From an uncultured Hyphomicrobiales bacterium (GTDB lineage: Bacteria > Pseudomonadota > Alphaproteobacteria > Rhizobiales > Xanthobacteraceae), in the NCBI GenBank assembly GCA_903878085.1, contig CAIRGJ010000050.1:1-45725 (forward strand): DNA of 45,725 bases, in the 5' to 3' direction. Both the position numbers and the translations under genes were made by a program. Within the stretch, counting starts at the first letter, position 1. Every line of letters begins with the position of its first letter. Of the stretch, positions 7,215 to 15,655 are shown piece after piece. The notes under the pieces were generated by a model. It saw only the letters and a list, made by a program, of their open reading frames with translations. It was not told where the DNA came from and did not search any database.

Positions 7215-8191
7215 TGGACGATTGTTTTCGTACCTTCGAAGTCGAACCGGAAACGTACTTCGGTCAGTCCGGCGCTGATCATCGCATGGCGCAGTTTGGT
7301 TTTGTCGTCGGCGTAAAACATCAGAAAGCCGCCGCCGCCCGCGCCAATCAGCTTGCCGCCGACCGCGCCGTTCTTGATCGCGAGTTCATACCACTCGTCG
7401 ATCTTGGGGTTCGACATGCCGCCGGAACGCCGCTTTTTGTGCTCCCAATGCTCGTGCATCAGCTTGCCGAATTCGACGAGCTGACCGCTTTCCAGCGCTT
7501 TGAGGCTGCGTAGCCCAAGGTCCTTCACATAATCCAGATTCTGGATCATGTCGGAATCGCTTTTCTTGGTCTTGTCGTCCTGCTCTTTGAGGATCGACGA
7601 CGCGCTGCGCGAATATCCGGTAAAGAACAGCAGAAGATTGTCTTCGAGATTATAAAGTGTCTCCGTGTCCACTTTCAGAGGCCATGCTTCGACGCTGTCG
7701 TCGCGGTTGAAACGGAAGCAGGTCACGCCACCGAAAGCCGCGATATATTGATCCTGTTTGCCGATCGGTTCGTGCAAGCGGTTGATTTCGATATCGCAAG
7801 CTTGTTCGGCCAGTTCACGCGGGTGAATCAGCTGCTTGCGGTAGGCATGGAGCGCCTTGAGCAGCGACGTTGTGAAGCTGCCGGATGAGCCAAGCCCGGT
7901 GCCCGCCGGAATATCGGCCATGGCGGTGATTTCCAGCGCGCGCGCCTCAAGCCCAACCAGCTTGAATGCTTCGCGGATAATCGGGTGTTTCAAGTCATCG
8001 ATGTTGTTGACGCGCTCGAGCACCGAATATTTTACGATAAGATCGTCGATAAAGGTCTGGTGCACCGTAATGTAAACATACTTGTCAATCGCCGCCGCAA
8101 TCAGGAAGCCGGTGTGATCCCGGTAATAAGATGGCAAGTCGGTGCCCCCGCCGCCGAGTGTGATCCGAAGGGGCGAGCGGGCGATAATCAT
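7211..8191 (-). CDS. hddA: D-glycero-D-manno-heptose 7-phosphate kinase-like GHMP kinase (HddA family)
   Basis: A 326-residue GHMP-family kinase. Seen are the N-terminal RSPLRITLGGGGTDLPSYY, the phosphate-binding loop PAGTGLGSSGSFT (motif 2), and the C-terminal motif GAGGGGFLMFY (motif 3). The N-terminus and the GGGGTD run are typical of HddA and related sugar 1-kinases (L-fucose, heptose). HddA phosphorylates heptose 7-phosphate at C1 to the alpha-1,7-bisphosphate, which GmhB then dephosphorylates at C7. It overlaps the upstream oxidoreductase and the downstream HddC by four bases each (ATGA), so translation is coupled. With GmhA, GmhB and HddC present, all four steps of the GDP-heptose branch are encoded within 3.6 kb. 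Confidence 0.87.
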   Translation of the reverse strand: MIIARSPLRITLGGGGTDLPSYYRDHTGFLIAAAIDKYVYITVHQTFIDDLIVKYSVLERVNNIDDLKHPIIREAFKLVGLEARALEITAMADIPAGTGLGSSGSFTTSLLKALHAYRKQLIHPRELAEQACDIEINRLHEPIGKQDQYIAAFGGVTCFRFNRDDSVEAWPLKVDTETLYNLEDNLLLFFTGYSRSASSILKEQDDKTKKSDSDMIQNLDYVKDLGLRSLKALESGQLVEFGKLMHEHWEHKKRRSGGMSNPKIDEWYELAIKNGAVGGKLIGAGGGGFLMFYADDKTKLRHAMISAGLTEVRFRFDFEGTKTIVQ

Positions 8192-9156
8192 GGGCGGGTC
8201 TCATAAATCTGTTTTACGATTTCGAGATTGGCAATGGCGTCGTCGATGTCGCCGCAGGGACGTCGGCCGGCCGCGATAGCGGCTGCAAAGTCGGCGAACT
8301 CGTCCTTCCAGGACAGGTCGGGAAATGGATATTCCCATGAGGTCGTTTCCGGTGGGCCCATTTCCGGCAGCATGCGGTAAAAGGTGAGGCGTTCCACGCC
8401 ATAACTCCCGCCGATGCCGTCGATCGCAAGCTTGCCGTCCCGGCCCGACAGTTCAAACGAGAAAATGTTTTTCCACTCGGTCCAGCCAGCGTGCAGCCAC
8501 GCCATCTGTCCGGCCTTGCCACGCAACGCCATGAAACAGTTGTCGTCGACGGGGATTTTCCAGAACAAAGTCGGCGCCGCTGCATAGGCCAGCGACAAGT
8601 CGCCAAGGAGCCATCGGGATAGATCGATCAGGTGCGAGCCCTGGTCTATGGCCTCGCCACCGCCGGACAGCTCCGGCTTGCAGCGCCACTCATTTTCCAT
8701 GCCGGGACGGCCGCCGTGGCCATATCGCGCCCGGATGAACATCAGCGGACCGAGCGCGCCCTGATCGACGATTTCCCTGGCCTTTTGAAACGCCGGATGG
8801 AAACGATGATTAAAGCCGACCTTCACCACGCGGCGGTGCTTTTTCGCCGCCGCGGCGATCGGGCGAATCTCGTCGACATGCCGCCCCGCCGGCTTTTCGA
8901 CCAGCACGTGTTTGCCGGCTTCGACAGCGTCAAGCGATACGGCGGCAAGCTGGTCGTGAGTCGTTGCTACCACGACGGCATCGACATCGGCTTTCACCGC
9001 CTCGCGCCAATCGTCCACGATCCGCGCGCCCGTCTTGCTGGCCAGCGCTTCCGCGCGTCCGCGGTCACGGTCGCAAACAACGGCAATCTCGTGGGGATGG
9101 GCGGCCGCCGCGCGTTTGGCCCCGATCAAGCCGCAGCCGACGATTGCGATCCGCAT
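8188..9156 (-). CDS. Gfo/Idh/MocA-family oxidoreductase
   Basis: A 322-residue NAD(P)-dependent sugar oxidoreductase. The Rossmann motif IAIVGCGLIG begins the protein; EKPAGRHVDEI is the conserved E-K-P motif with the catalytic-region lysine; GGGEAIDQGSHLIDL fits the C-terminal substrate domain. The frame is open upstream to 9330, but the ATG at 9154-9156 starts the canonical dinucleotide fold and shares one base with the stop of the preceding SDR gene (TGATG). The stop overlaps HddA by four bases. Family members oxidise or reduce ring hydroxyls of free or nucleotide-linked sugars. Within this operon it probably tailors the heptose or its nucleotide derivative, perhaps by a 3-oxidation, but the exact reaction is not determinable from sequence. 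Confidence 0.85.
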   Translation of the reverse strand: MRIAIVGCGLIGAKRAAAAHPHEIAVVCDRDRGRAEALASKTGARIVDDWREAVKADVDAVVVATTHDQLAAVSLDAVEAGKHVLVEKPAGRHVDEIRPIAAAAKKHRRVVKVGFNHRFHPAFQKAREIVDQGALGPLMFIRARYGHGGRPGMENEWRCKPELSGGGEAIDQGSHLIDLSRWLLGDLSLAYAAAPTLFWKIPVDDNCFMALRGKAGQMAWLHAGWTEWKNIFSFELSGRDGKLAIDGIGGSYGVERLTFYRMLPEMGPPETTSWEYPFPDLSWKDEFADFAAAIAAGRRPCGDIDDAIANLEIVKQIYETRP

Positions 9157-10025
9157 CACTTCTTGTCCCATGGCTTGCCGCGGTCGGCGGCCACGATCCG
9201 GCGCAACGTATAGATATCCGACCCGGCAATGTCGCGTTTGACCTCGTCGGTAAACGGCCACGGATCCCAGGGTGCGGAAATCAAACGGCCGGTCACGCCG
9301 TCGCTGTCGGCCGAGGCGAGATAAACGCACAGATCGGCGCCGACCGTAAGCGGCGTACCGCCGCCCTCAGCCTTTAGCTTGGACATGCGCCCATGCAGGT
9401 TGGCGCCGACTTTGTCTGGCCCGGCCGCCAGCAATTCGTCGGTCAGCCGCGTCGCCAAGGCGCCAGGGGCCACAGCGTTCACGTCGATCCGATGCTCAGC
9501 CACTTCCAGCGCGATCGTCTCGGTGAAGCGTACGACCGCCGCTTTCGAAGCGGCATAGGCACTGATGCCGGGCAAAGGATTGGTGGCGCCGCCGCCCGAC
9601 AGATTGATGATCTTGCCGTAGCCTTGGGGCTTGAACACCTGCACTGCCTTGCGCGTGCAATAGACGACGCCGAGCAGATTGATCGCGATGGCCTGTTCCC
9701 ATGAATCCCAGTCGATCTCGTCGATCGATCCCATGGGACCGTAGACGCCGGCATTGTTGACGAGAATATCGACCTTACCGAGAGCCTTGCCGGCTGCGGC
9801 GAACAATCGGTCGACGTCATCCCGCTTCGCGATATCCGCGACTTCGGCATGCACGGCGATCGCCGGGTAGGCCTTCGAAAGTTGAGCTTGTTGCTTGTCG
9901 AGCTCCGCACGATTGCGGGCGCAAATCATCAACGATGCGCCTTCGGCGGCGAACCTGTCGGCGATTGCCGCGCCGAGGCCGACACTCGCGCCCGTCACGA
10001 TTGCGGATCTGCCTTTGAGTTTCAT
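9156..10025 (-). CDS. Short-chain dehydrogenase/reductase
   Basis: A 289-residue classical SDR. The cofactor motif is TGASVGLG, followed by NNAG, the catalytic Ser in the NLSGGG segment, and YAASK with the catalytic Tyr and Lys. The C-terminus is some 40 residues longer than the minimal SDR and ends with a basic tail (ADRGKPWDKK). Its start overlaps the stop of the nucleotide-sugar dehydrogenase by four bases and its stop shares a base with the start of the Gfo/Idh gene, so it belongs to the middle of the tightly packed operon. It probably oxidises or reduces a hydroxyl or keto group of a sugar intermediate. SDRs are too versatile to assign the substrate without biochemical data. Confidence 0.85.
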   Translation of the reverse strand: MKLKGRSAIVTGASVGLGAAIADRFAAEGASLMICARNRAELDKQQAQLSKAYPAIAVHAEVADIAKRDDVDRLFAAAGKALGKVDILVNNAGVYGPMGSIDEIDWDSWEQAIAINLLGVVYCTRKAVQVFKPQGYGKIINLSGGGATNPLPGISAYAASKAAVVRFTETIALEVAEHRIDVNAVAPGALATRLTDELLAAGPDKVGANLHGRMSKLKAEGGGTPLTVGADLCVYLASADSDGVTGRLISAPWDPWPFTDEVKRDIAGSDIYTLRRIVAADRGKPWDKK

Positions 10026-11314
10026 GAAACTTTTCCAACTGAAAAAAGCTTAAGCCGGCTGTCGGCGCCCAAATTGGCGGCGAGATAGCGCCCCGGATCT
10101 AGGACGATATCACCCGCCATCGCTTGCGCAATGTCAGTGGCCGCCAGATCGCGAAACTCCGGCCATTCCGTCGCCAATACGATGGCGTGCGCGCCACGCG
10201 CGGCCGAAAGGGCGTCGGGGGCCAGCGCAACGGATGAGCTCAAGTCGTCCGGCAAGGCCGTCACTTTAGGATCGAAGGTCCGCACAATTGCGCCCTCTTT
10301 GACCAGCGACCGAATGAGCTCGACGGCCGAAGACCGCCGCAGGGTGCTGGTGCCGACCTTGTAAGCGAGGCCGAGCACGGCGACGGTCTTGCCTCGCAGC
10401 GGCTGCACAAAGCGCCGCAACTGGTTCAGTGCCCACTGTGCATGAGCACGATTACTGGACAGCACGGCGTCGATGACCGGCACTTTGAGCTTATGCCCGC
10501 GCGCCAGCGTGCCGAGAAAATTCAGGTCACGCGCCAGCGTGCCCCCGGCGAATGAAGGCCCGGCTTTGACATAGGCGCGCGGGCCAATGCGCGGATCTGA
10601 CCGCAAACCGGCTTCGACTTCGGACGCATCGGCGCCGACGTTCTCGCAAATCGTCGCGATTTCGTTGGTGAAGGTTATCGATACGGCGAGAAAAGAGTTA
10701 AGCCCATGCTTGACCATCTCGGCGGATTCGACAGACATCCAGATCAGCTTGTCGCAGAAACGGCTGAGCAGCGGCTCGAGCGCTGCCTTAGCGCGCTCGT
10801 CGCGGACGCCGACGATGATGCGGCCGGGGTTCTGGAAGACTTGAATCGCCTGTCCCAGACGGAGGTTCTCTGGCGAAGACGCGAAGGAGACGCGGCGTCC
10901 AAACTTGCCGGCCTCGAAAGCGGTTTCAAGCGAGCGGATGGAACCGACGGGAAGCTGGGCCGACACCAGGACCACAGCGCCGTCCTTGAGATAGCGGAAT
11001 ATGCCTTCAACGCGGCCAGTGACGAAACCGACATCGGCTCGGTCATCATCGTCAACCGGCGTGTCATGGCAGACCCAAACGATGTCGGCTTCACCTATGG
11101 CGGAATGGTCCGTCGTGAAGCTCAGTGTCGTTGCATCAAGGCCCGCGTGCAAGAGTTCGGCCAGGCCAGGCTCGAACAGTGGCGGCTCGCCATTTGCGAG
11201 TCCCGCGACCAATTTGGCATCGTCGTCGATGCCGACGGTCAAAACACCGGCGGCGGCCGTGCAGGCAGCCGTCACCGTGCCGAGATGCCAGAGGCCGAGG
11301 ACCGCGACTTTCAT
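10022..11314 (-). CDS. UDP-glucose/GDP-mannose dehydrogenase-family protein lacking the catalytic cysteine
   Basis: A 430-residue protein with the full three-domain layout of nucleotide-sugar 6-dehydrogenases. It has the N-terminal Rossmann motif VAVLGLWHLG, the SSPENLRLGQA segment carrying the conserved Glu149, the central EMVKHGLNSFLAVSITFTNE with Lys202 and Asn206, and a C-terminal NDP-binding domain with VAVLGLAYKVGT. The active-site loop, normally G-F-G-G-S-C-F-x-K-D, reads PSFAGGTLARDL: the Cys is Thr259 (codon ACG at 10538-10540). That Cys forms the thiohemiacetal needed for the second oxidation to the acid. The protein may therefore stop at the aldehyde, act in another redox step, or have a structural role. 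It overlaps the genes on both sides by four bases. The frame is intact, so loss through decay is unlikely. Confidence 0.85.
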   Translation of the reverse strand: MKVAVLGLWHLGTVTAACTAAAGVLTVGIDDDAKLVAGLANGEPPLFEPGLAELLHAGLDATTLSFTTDHSAIGEADIVWVCHDTPVDDDDRADVGFVTGRVEGIFRYLKDGAVVLVSAQLPVGSIRSLETAFEAGKFGRRVSFASSPENLRLGQAIQVFQNPGRIIVGVRDERAKAALEPLLSRFCDKLIWMSVESAEMVKHGLNSFLAVSITFTNEIATICENVGADASEVEAGLRSDPRIGPRAYVKAGPSFAGGTLARDLNFLGTLARGHKLKVPVIDAVLSSNRAHAQWALNQLRRFVQPLRGKTVAVLGLAYKVGTSTLRRSSAVELIRSLVKEGAIVRTFDPKVTALPDDLSSSVALAPDALSAARGAHAIVLATEWPEFRDLAATDIAQAMAGDIVLDPGRYLAANLGADSRLKLFSVGKVS

Positions 11315-12276
11315 GCGCGTTGCTCAAAAATCCATTCGTTGGCGGCGAGCCAGTCTACGGTTTTTAGCACGCCTTCGCGAATTGTCAGGCGCGGCTTCCA
11401 GCCGAGCGAACGGATGCGGGCCGTGTCGAGGAAGATGAATGGACTATCGCCAATCCAGCCGCGCTCTCCGCCCGTATATTCCAGCGCAGGCTCCTTGCCG
11501 AGATGCTTTGTAATCCACCCGATCGAACCGTTGACTTCGGTATATTCGTCGTTGCCGAGATTGAACACGTTGACTTTGTCTTGCGCCTTATCGATCGCGA
11601 CCAGCATCGCTTCGACGCAATCCTGAACGTAGATATAAGATTTGCGCTGGCGGCCGTTGCCGAGCACCTGCAGACGGCTCGGATCGTTACGCAGGCTGCG
11701 GTAGAAATCGAACACATGGCCGTGCGTGTAGCGCTCCCCGAGTACCGAGACGAAGCGGAAAATATAACTCTGATAGCCATAGCCCTCGCAGTAAGCCTGA
11801 ATCAAACCCTCGCCAGCAAGCTTGGATGCGCCATAGAGCGAGGTCTGAATCGGAAAGGGCGCGGTTTCTGGCGTTGGGAAGGTCGTCGGTTCGCCATAGA
11901 TGGAACCTGTCGACGAAAAAGCGATGCGTTTCATGCCGTTCGCGCGCATCGCCTCCAGGACGTTGAACGTAACGATCGTGTTCTGCTCGAGGTCCTTGCG
12001 AGGATGTTGCGTGCCGAAACGGACGTCGGCGTTGGCCGCTAGATGGAACACGAAGTCCGCGCCACGCATGGAGTCGGTGAGCTCGGCGGCATCCGAAAAC
12101 AGGTCGCCTTCGACCAGCCTGAAATTCGGATGCTCCGACGCTTTGTCCAGAAATTTTGTCATGCCGGTCGAAAAATTGTCGAAGCCGATGACCTTATCGC
12201 CCCGCGCCAGCAGTCGGTCGGCGAGGTTGCTGCCGATGAATCCGGCGGCGCCCGTAATGAAATAGGTCTTGCTCAT
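11311..12276 (-). CDS. NAD-dependent nucleotide-sugar epimerase/dehydratase
   Basis: A 321-residue extended SDR. The N-terminus YFITGAAGFIGSNLADRLL carries the G-x-x-G-x-x-G cofactor motif; FHLAANADVR, the SSTGSIYGE segment with the catalytic Ser/Thr, and YGASK with the catalytic Tyr and Lys follow. The overall pattern is that of UDP-glucose 4-epimerase-like enzymes. In GDP-heptose pathways, related SDRs act as 4,6-dehydratases, epimerases or reductases that turn GDP-heptose into 6-deoxy or epimeric heptoses, so it probably modifies the GDP-heptose made by its neighbours. The stop overlaps the dehydrogenase gene by four bases. A 66-base gap separates it from the upstream flippase-like gene, the only gap in the operon, so an internal promoter is possible; none could be identified. 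Confidence 0.85.
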   Translation of the reverse strand: MSKTYFITGAAGFIGSNLADRLLARGDKVIGFDNFSTGMTKFLDKASEHPNFRLVEGDLFSDAAELTDSMRGADFVFHLAANADVRFGTQHPRKDLEQNTIVTFNVLEAMRANGMKRIAFSSTGSIYGEPTTFPTPETAPFPIQTSLYGASKLAGEGLIQAYCEGYGYQSYIFRFVSVLGERYTHGHVFDFYRSLRNDPSRLQVLGNGRQRKSYIYVQDCVEAMLVAIDKAQDKVNVFNLGNDEYTEVNGSIGWITKHLGKEPALEYTGGERGWIGDSPFIFLDTARIRSLGWKPRLTIREGVLKTVDWLAANEWIFEQRA

Positions 12277-12342
12277 GAATAAAAATGCCCGAGATGTTTG
12301 GTTATGCGTCGAAAAGTTGTGTACTAATCCCGTGCCGCTGCG

Positions 12343-13362
12343 TCAAACAACGGGTGGTCTCGATGGATTTGCCGCGGTTCGGTGAGAATGCCAATCGCCC
12401 AGCATGAATATGCCGTTGACGGCGCCCGCGATAATCAATGTCAGCCCCCAAACTGCAGAGAGCACCAGCGCTTGATTGATCGACAATCCGCTTGCGACAC
12501 CAACGGTGGCGGCCATTGCGATCTCGCGTCCGCCCCAGCCCATATAGAGGAACGGCACGCCATTCACGAGTTGGAGAAATGGAATGAAGCAGGCAATCAC
12601 CAAGAGGTTCGCGTCGAGACCGATGGCGCGCAACAGGCAGTAAAGAGTTGCGAAAATCAGAATCAAGTTTACCGCTGTAATCGCAATCTGCACGGCCGAA
12701 CGGCGCAGCGGATATGTCTTCTCGTAGCCGGAAAAGAGGTTCGCAAACCTCAGAACGAGTTTGTGATCGAATATCCTTAGAACCCTCGGCAGGCATAGCA
12801 TTACGACGATGGCGCCCAGGAAGCCTGCGGAGACCAGGAACTGAACTCCGATCGAACTCGACGGCACACCCAGATCCCACTGTAACGGCAACGTGGCGAG
12901 GGCGAACAATGACATCCATTGCGCTGCGACGACGCGATCGAACAACGTGCAGCGAATGGCCTGCGATGTCGCCATGTGGCCGAAATATTTGAATGCACCA
13001 ATCTTTGCTGCGTCTGCCATCAATCCGACCGGCGCCGTCACCGCGATGAAGTAGCCGCTCAACGTGACCTTTAGGATCAATTTGAACGGCGGAGCCCGCA
13101 AACCAGGCGGCAATAGCCAGTATATGATGCGCTGGATGCGTATTGCGCTGATGGGCATCTGCAGCCAATAGGCAAAGACAGCTGGGATAAACCAGCGCCA
13201 GTTTGCGCGCTTGAGCATAGTCAAGATTTCAGGACCGCTGACCCAGCGATACATGACTATAGCGCCGACGACGATCAGGATGCCGCTGACGCCAAGCGAT
13301 AGAAATCGAAGATAAGGCGGCCGGTGCGGGGCCACGCCCGGATCGGCATCGGCTCCTTGCAT
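12343..13362 (-). CDS. Flippase-like integral membrane protein (lysylphosphatidylglycerol synthase TM-region family)
   Basis: A 339-residue protein with about eight hydrophobic helices and short loops. It resembles the UPF0104/LPG-synthase transmembrane family (often annotated 'flippase-like domain'). Typical features are an arginine-rich cytoplasmic stretch after the second helix and the segment YFIAVTAPVGLMADAAKIGA. The frame is open upstream to 13560, but that part is antisense-like; the ATG at 13360-13362 overlaps the stop of the preceding glycosyltransferase by one base (TGATG) and starts just before the first membrane helix. Some members of this family lie beside glycosyltransferases and are thought to move lipid-linked sugars, but the biochemical role is not settled. 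Here it may handle the lipid carrier of the sugar made by this operon. Confidence 0.75.
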   Translation of the reverse strand: MQGADADPGVAPHRPPYLRFLSLGVSGILIVVGAIVMYRWVSGPEILTMLKRANWRWFIPAVFAYWLQMPISAIRIQRIIYWLLPPGLRAPPFKLILKVTLSGYFIAVTAPVGLMADAAKIGAFKYFGHMATSQAIRCTLFDRVVAAQWMSLFALATLPLQWDLGVPSSSIGVQFLVSAGFLGAIVVMLCLPRVLRIFDHKLVLRFANLFSGYEKTYPLRRSAVQIAITAVNLILIFATLYCLLRAIGLDANLLVIACFIPFLQLVNGVPFLYMGWGGREIAMAATVGVASGLSINQALVLSAVWGLTLIIAGAVNGIFMLGDWHSHRTAANPSRPPVV

Positions 13363-14933
13363 CACGCCTTCCCGCTTCCAAGTTGAGAAAAACGCGCCCG
13401 AATTATCGTGAGCACCCAAGTCATGCCATCGCGCACGACACTGACCTTTTTGCCCTCGGCAAAGGAGCGGGACGTGTAATTTACCGGCAGCTCGATCGGC
13501 GTATAGCCTTTGCGAATGAGCTTGATGACCAGCTCGATATCGAAATCGAAACGGTTGCAAACAAAGTCGATACCGAAAATTGCGTCGCGGCGGAATACCT
13601 TAAACATCGTAAAAGGGTCCGCCATCTTCGCGTTAACTGCGATGTTGATCATTGTGCGGAAGATCGAGTGCCCGAGATTGAACATGGCCGCAGTCATCGG
13701 TGCGTCGGCGAATTCTCGAATCTTCCATTCGCCTTGGTGGCGGGAGCCGAGAACAAACATCGATTGATGGGCGAGCAGGGGCGCGAGCAAATTATCGTAG
13801 TCATCGAGATCATATTCCAAATCGGCGTCCTGGATCATCAAGATGTCGCCGGTGGCGGCAAGCAAGCCTTCACGCACGGCATTTCCCTTGCCGCGAGGCG
13901 CGGGCTGGTAGATGACACGGACGTCAGGATGATTTTCGTAAGCGCGGACCAGTTCACGGCTGCCGTCAGTCGAATTGCTTTCGACGACAATAATTTCCTT
14001 GCGGATACCCGGCAACTGCTTTGCCAATAAGGCATCAAATAGCTCTTTGAACGTCGCGCCTTCGTTGAATACCGGCACGACGATCGACACGATGGTCCCC
14101 GTCGACACCAGAGCGGAAGTTGCCGTTACGACCCCGGTACCGGCTGGAAGCGGAAATTCAGAAGTGCGGAAGCGTTCTGGAAAGATCCGGTGCAACGCTT
14201 GGAGGGCGCGAAACCAGAAGCTGCCCTCGTGAGCATGACGCAATCGTCCGATTAAATAGTCGAGCGAGTAATGGCGGCGGACCGTATGAAACCAAATATT
14301 TTTAAAACCAGCAGCAAGCAGCAGGAGGCTTAACGTCTCTCGGGTAAAAAACCAGAGATTGGGTGCGTGCCACTCATGCCAATTACGACCCATCAGGCGC
14401 GCCTGATAACCGTCGAGCAGCGGCAGGCTTAGAACGAGCTGAGCGTCCGCCGACAAGTGGCGACGAACCTTTGCCAAAGCTGCGCGCGGATCAGCGATGC
14501 GCATCAGTGTGCCCGAAACTATCGCGGCATCGTAGCTTCCTCCCCAGCTAGCGGGTCCAAAATCGTTATGGCCGACAACGCGGCCGACCGAAATTCCGCT
14601 ACGCTCAAGCAAGCTAACAATCCCATCATCCGGATCGGCGATAACCAGCACGGGTCCGGCAATTTGAGCCTCTTGAAGAGTCGCAACCAAACTTACGTGT
14701 GCTTTTTCCCCGGGCGTGGGCTTCGGCAAGGTGATTACACTGCCGGGCTTTGGCCGATCAGAGCCGTCAAACTGGCTCGCGTTGAATGTCAATGTGCAGT
14801 CGGCGCAACGATAAATCTTGAGCTGGTTCGCCCCAAAGGCATAGGCCGCATGCGTGCCGCTGCATAACGGACATGAAAAATGGATGGATTGGGCCGTTTG
14901 TGGCACCAATCGACGCTGCCGCCTCATCGCCAA
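13362..14933 (-). CDS. Fusion of zinc-ribbon/methyltransferase-like domain and GT2 glycosyltransferase
   Basis: A 523-residue protein with two halves. Residues 21-46 form a zinc ribbon (CPLC and CADC). Residues about 90-215 look like a class I methyltransferase fold; the SAM-binding motif is degenerate (VLVIADPDDG instead of a V-L-D-x-G-x-G-x-G pattern). Residues about 282-510 are a GT-A glycosyltransferase of family GT2, of the dolichyl-phosphate mannosyltransferase type, with SIVVPVFNEG, ESNSTDGS and the metal-binding QDADLEYD. The C-terminus has no clear membrane helices. It is the first gene of the reverse operon and shares one base with the flippase-like gene. GT2 enzymes of this kind make polyprenyl-phosphate sugars or transfer sugars onto lipid carriers. 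The donor could be the heptose derivative made downstream. The start could also be the ATG two codons on. Confidence 0.82.
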   Translation of the reverse strand: MAMRRQRRLVPQTAQSIHFSCPLCSGTHAAYAFGANQLKIYRCADCTLTFNASQFDGSDRPKPGSVITLPKPTPGEKAHVSLVATLQEAQIAGPVLVIADPDDGIVSLLERSGISVGRVVGHNDFGPASWGGSYDAAIVSGTLMRIADPRAALAKVRRHLSADAQLVLSLPLLDGYQARLMGRNWHEWHAPNLWFFTRETLSLLLLAAGFKNIWFHTVRRHYSLDYLIGRLRHAHEGSFWFRALQALHRIFPERFRTSEFPLPAGTGVVTATSALVSTGTIVSIVVPVFNEGATFKELFDALLAKQLPGIRKEIIVVESNSTDGSRELVRAYENHPDVRVIYQPAPRGKGNAVREGLLAATGDILMIQDADLEYDLDDYDNLLAPLLAHQSMFVLGSRHQGEWKIREFADAPMTAAMFNLGHSIFRTMINIAVNAKMADPFTMFKVFRRDAIFGIDFVCNRFDFDIELVIKLIRKGYTPIELPVNYTSRSFAEGKKVSVVRDGMTWVLTIIRARFSQLGSGKA

Positions 14934-15655
14934 TCCCCTATGTCCGCCGCGCGATACCGTGCCCCGCTGCGGCGCTTCATTTGGCCGGTATTATGCAAAA
15001 AGTCTAGCCACAGTGCGTTCCGAAGGGGTGCCTTGATCGCGGCCGATGTCGTACGTGTGCCGCAATCGCTTTCAAAGCCCGCAGAGGTTAAGCGTATTGG
15101 ATTATATTCCCTTTTATACGACGGTTGTCGTTGTCTATGAGATGTCAGGGAAGGCCGGCTCTAAGCCCGACGCCGACGGGGATTGAGGCGACCTCCGCCG
15201 CGGCTATGATGCCGCGGCGACGTTTATGCGGCGGTAAACAGATGTTATGGGCGCGTAAACTGTCGTAATATCAATTGGTTGCCAACAAATTGTACTCTTT
15301 CCGCCCACGCGGTTTGTCACTTCCACTCTTAAGAGCTAGCGGCGCCAATCGCTGCCGGGTCGGAATGTGTTCTGTCGTGTCATAATTGTTTCAATCGCAA
15401 TTCGGAATGAACCGTTCTTGCGCACTGGGACAGTTGCGATCCGCAACGACGGCGCCAATTAACTTGCCATCAAGGTAAACGCTGCCCTCGGGCCTGTGAT
15501 GCATGCAATTCGATGCCCTTACGGGAAGGCCAAGTGGCAATGGCGCTGCAGCAAAAAGTCAGACCGCCTCACGCTCGAGACGAGTGTACGGACGGATTGC
15601 GCCAGCGGTCATACGGCTGAACCGCTCCAAGCAGCGCTTCCATAGAAGGGATGTT
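14934..15655. other. Gene-free region upstream of the heptose operon, with decayed sequence
   Basis: About 720 bases without a convincing gene. The part nearest 14934 must contain the operon promoter on the reverse strand, but no consensus pair was recognised. On the reverse strand between about 15480 and 15385 a short open stretch reads VYLDGKLIGAVVADRNC and ends at a TGA, which could be the tail of a lost gene; I do not recognise it. A strong GC-rich hairpin lies at 15196-15219. Confidence 0.5.
15196..15219. other. GC-rich perfect hairpin
   Basis: CGCCGCGGC and GCCGCGGCG form a perfect 9-bp stem around the loop TATGAT. No T-run follows on either strand, so it is not a typical intrinsic terminator. 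It could be the remains of a terminator or a protein-binding palindrome in the decayed region. Confidence 0.4.

Noticed and set aside
10706-11626. A 306-codon forward frame across the nucleotide-sugar dehydrogenase and epimerase genes.
   Set aside because: Antisense to two well-supported genes, no start signal, no recognisable domain.
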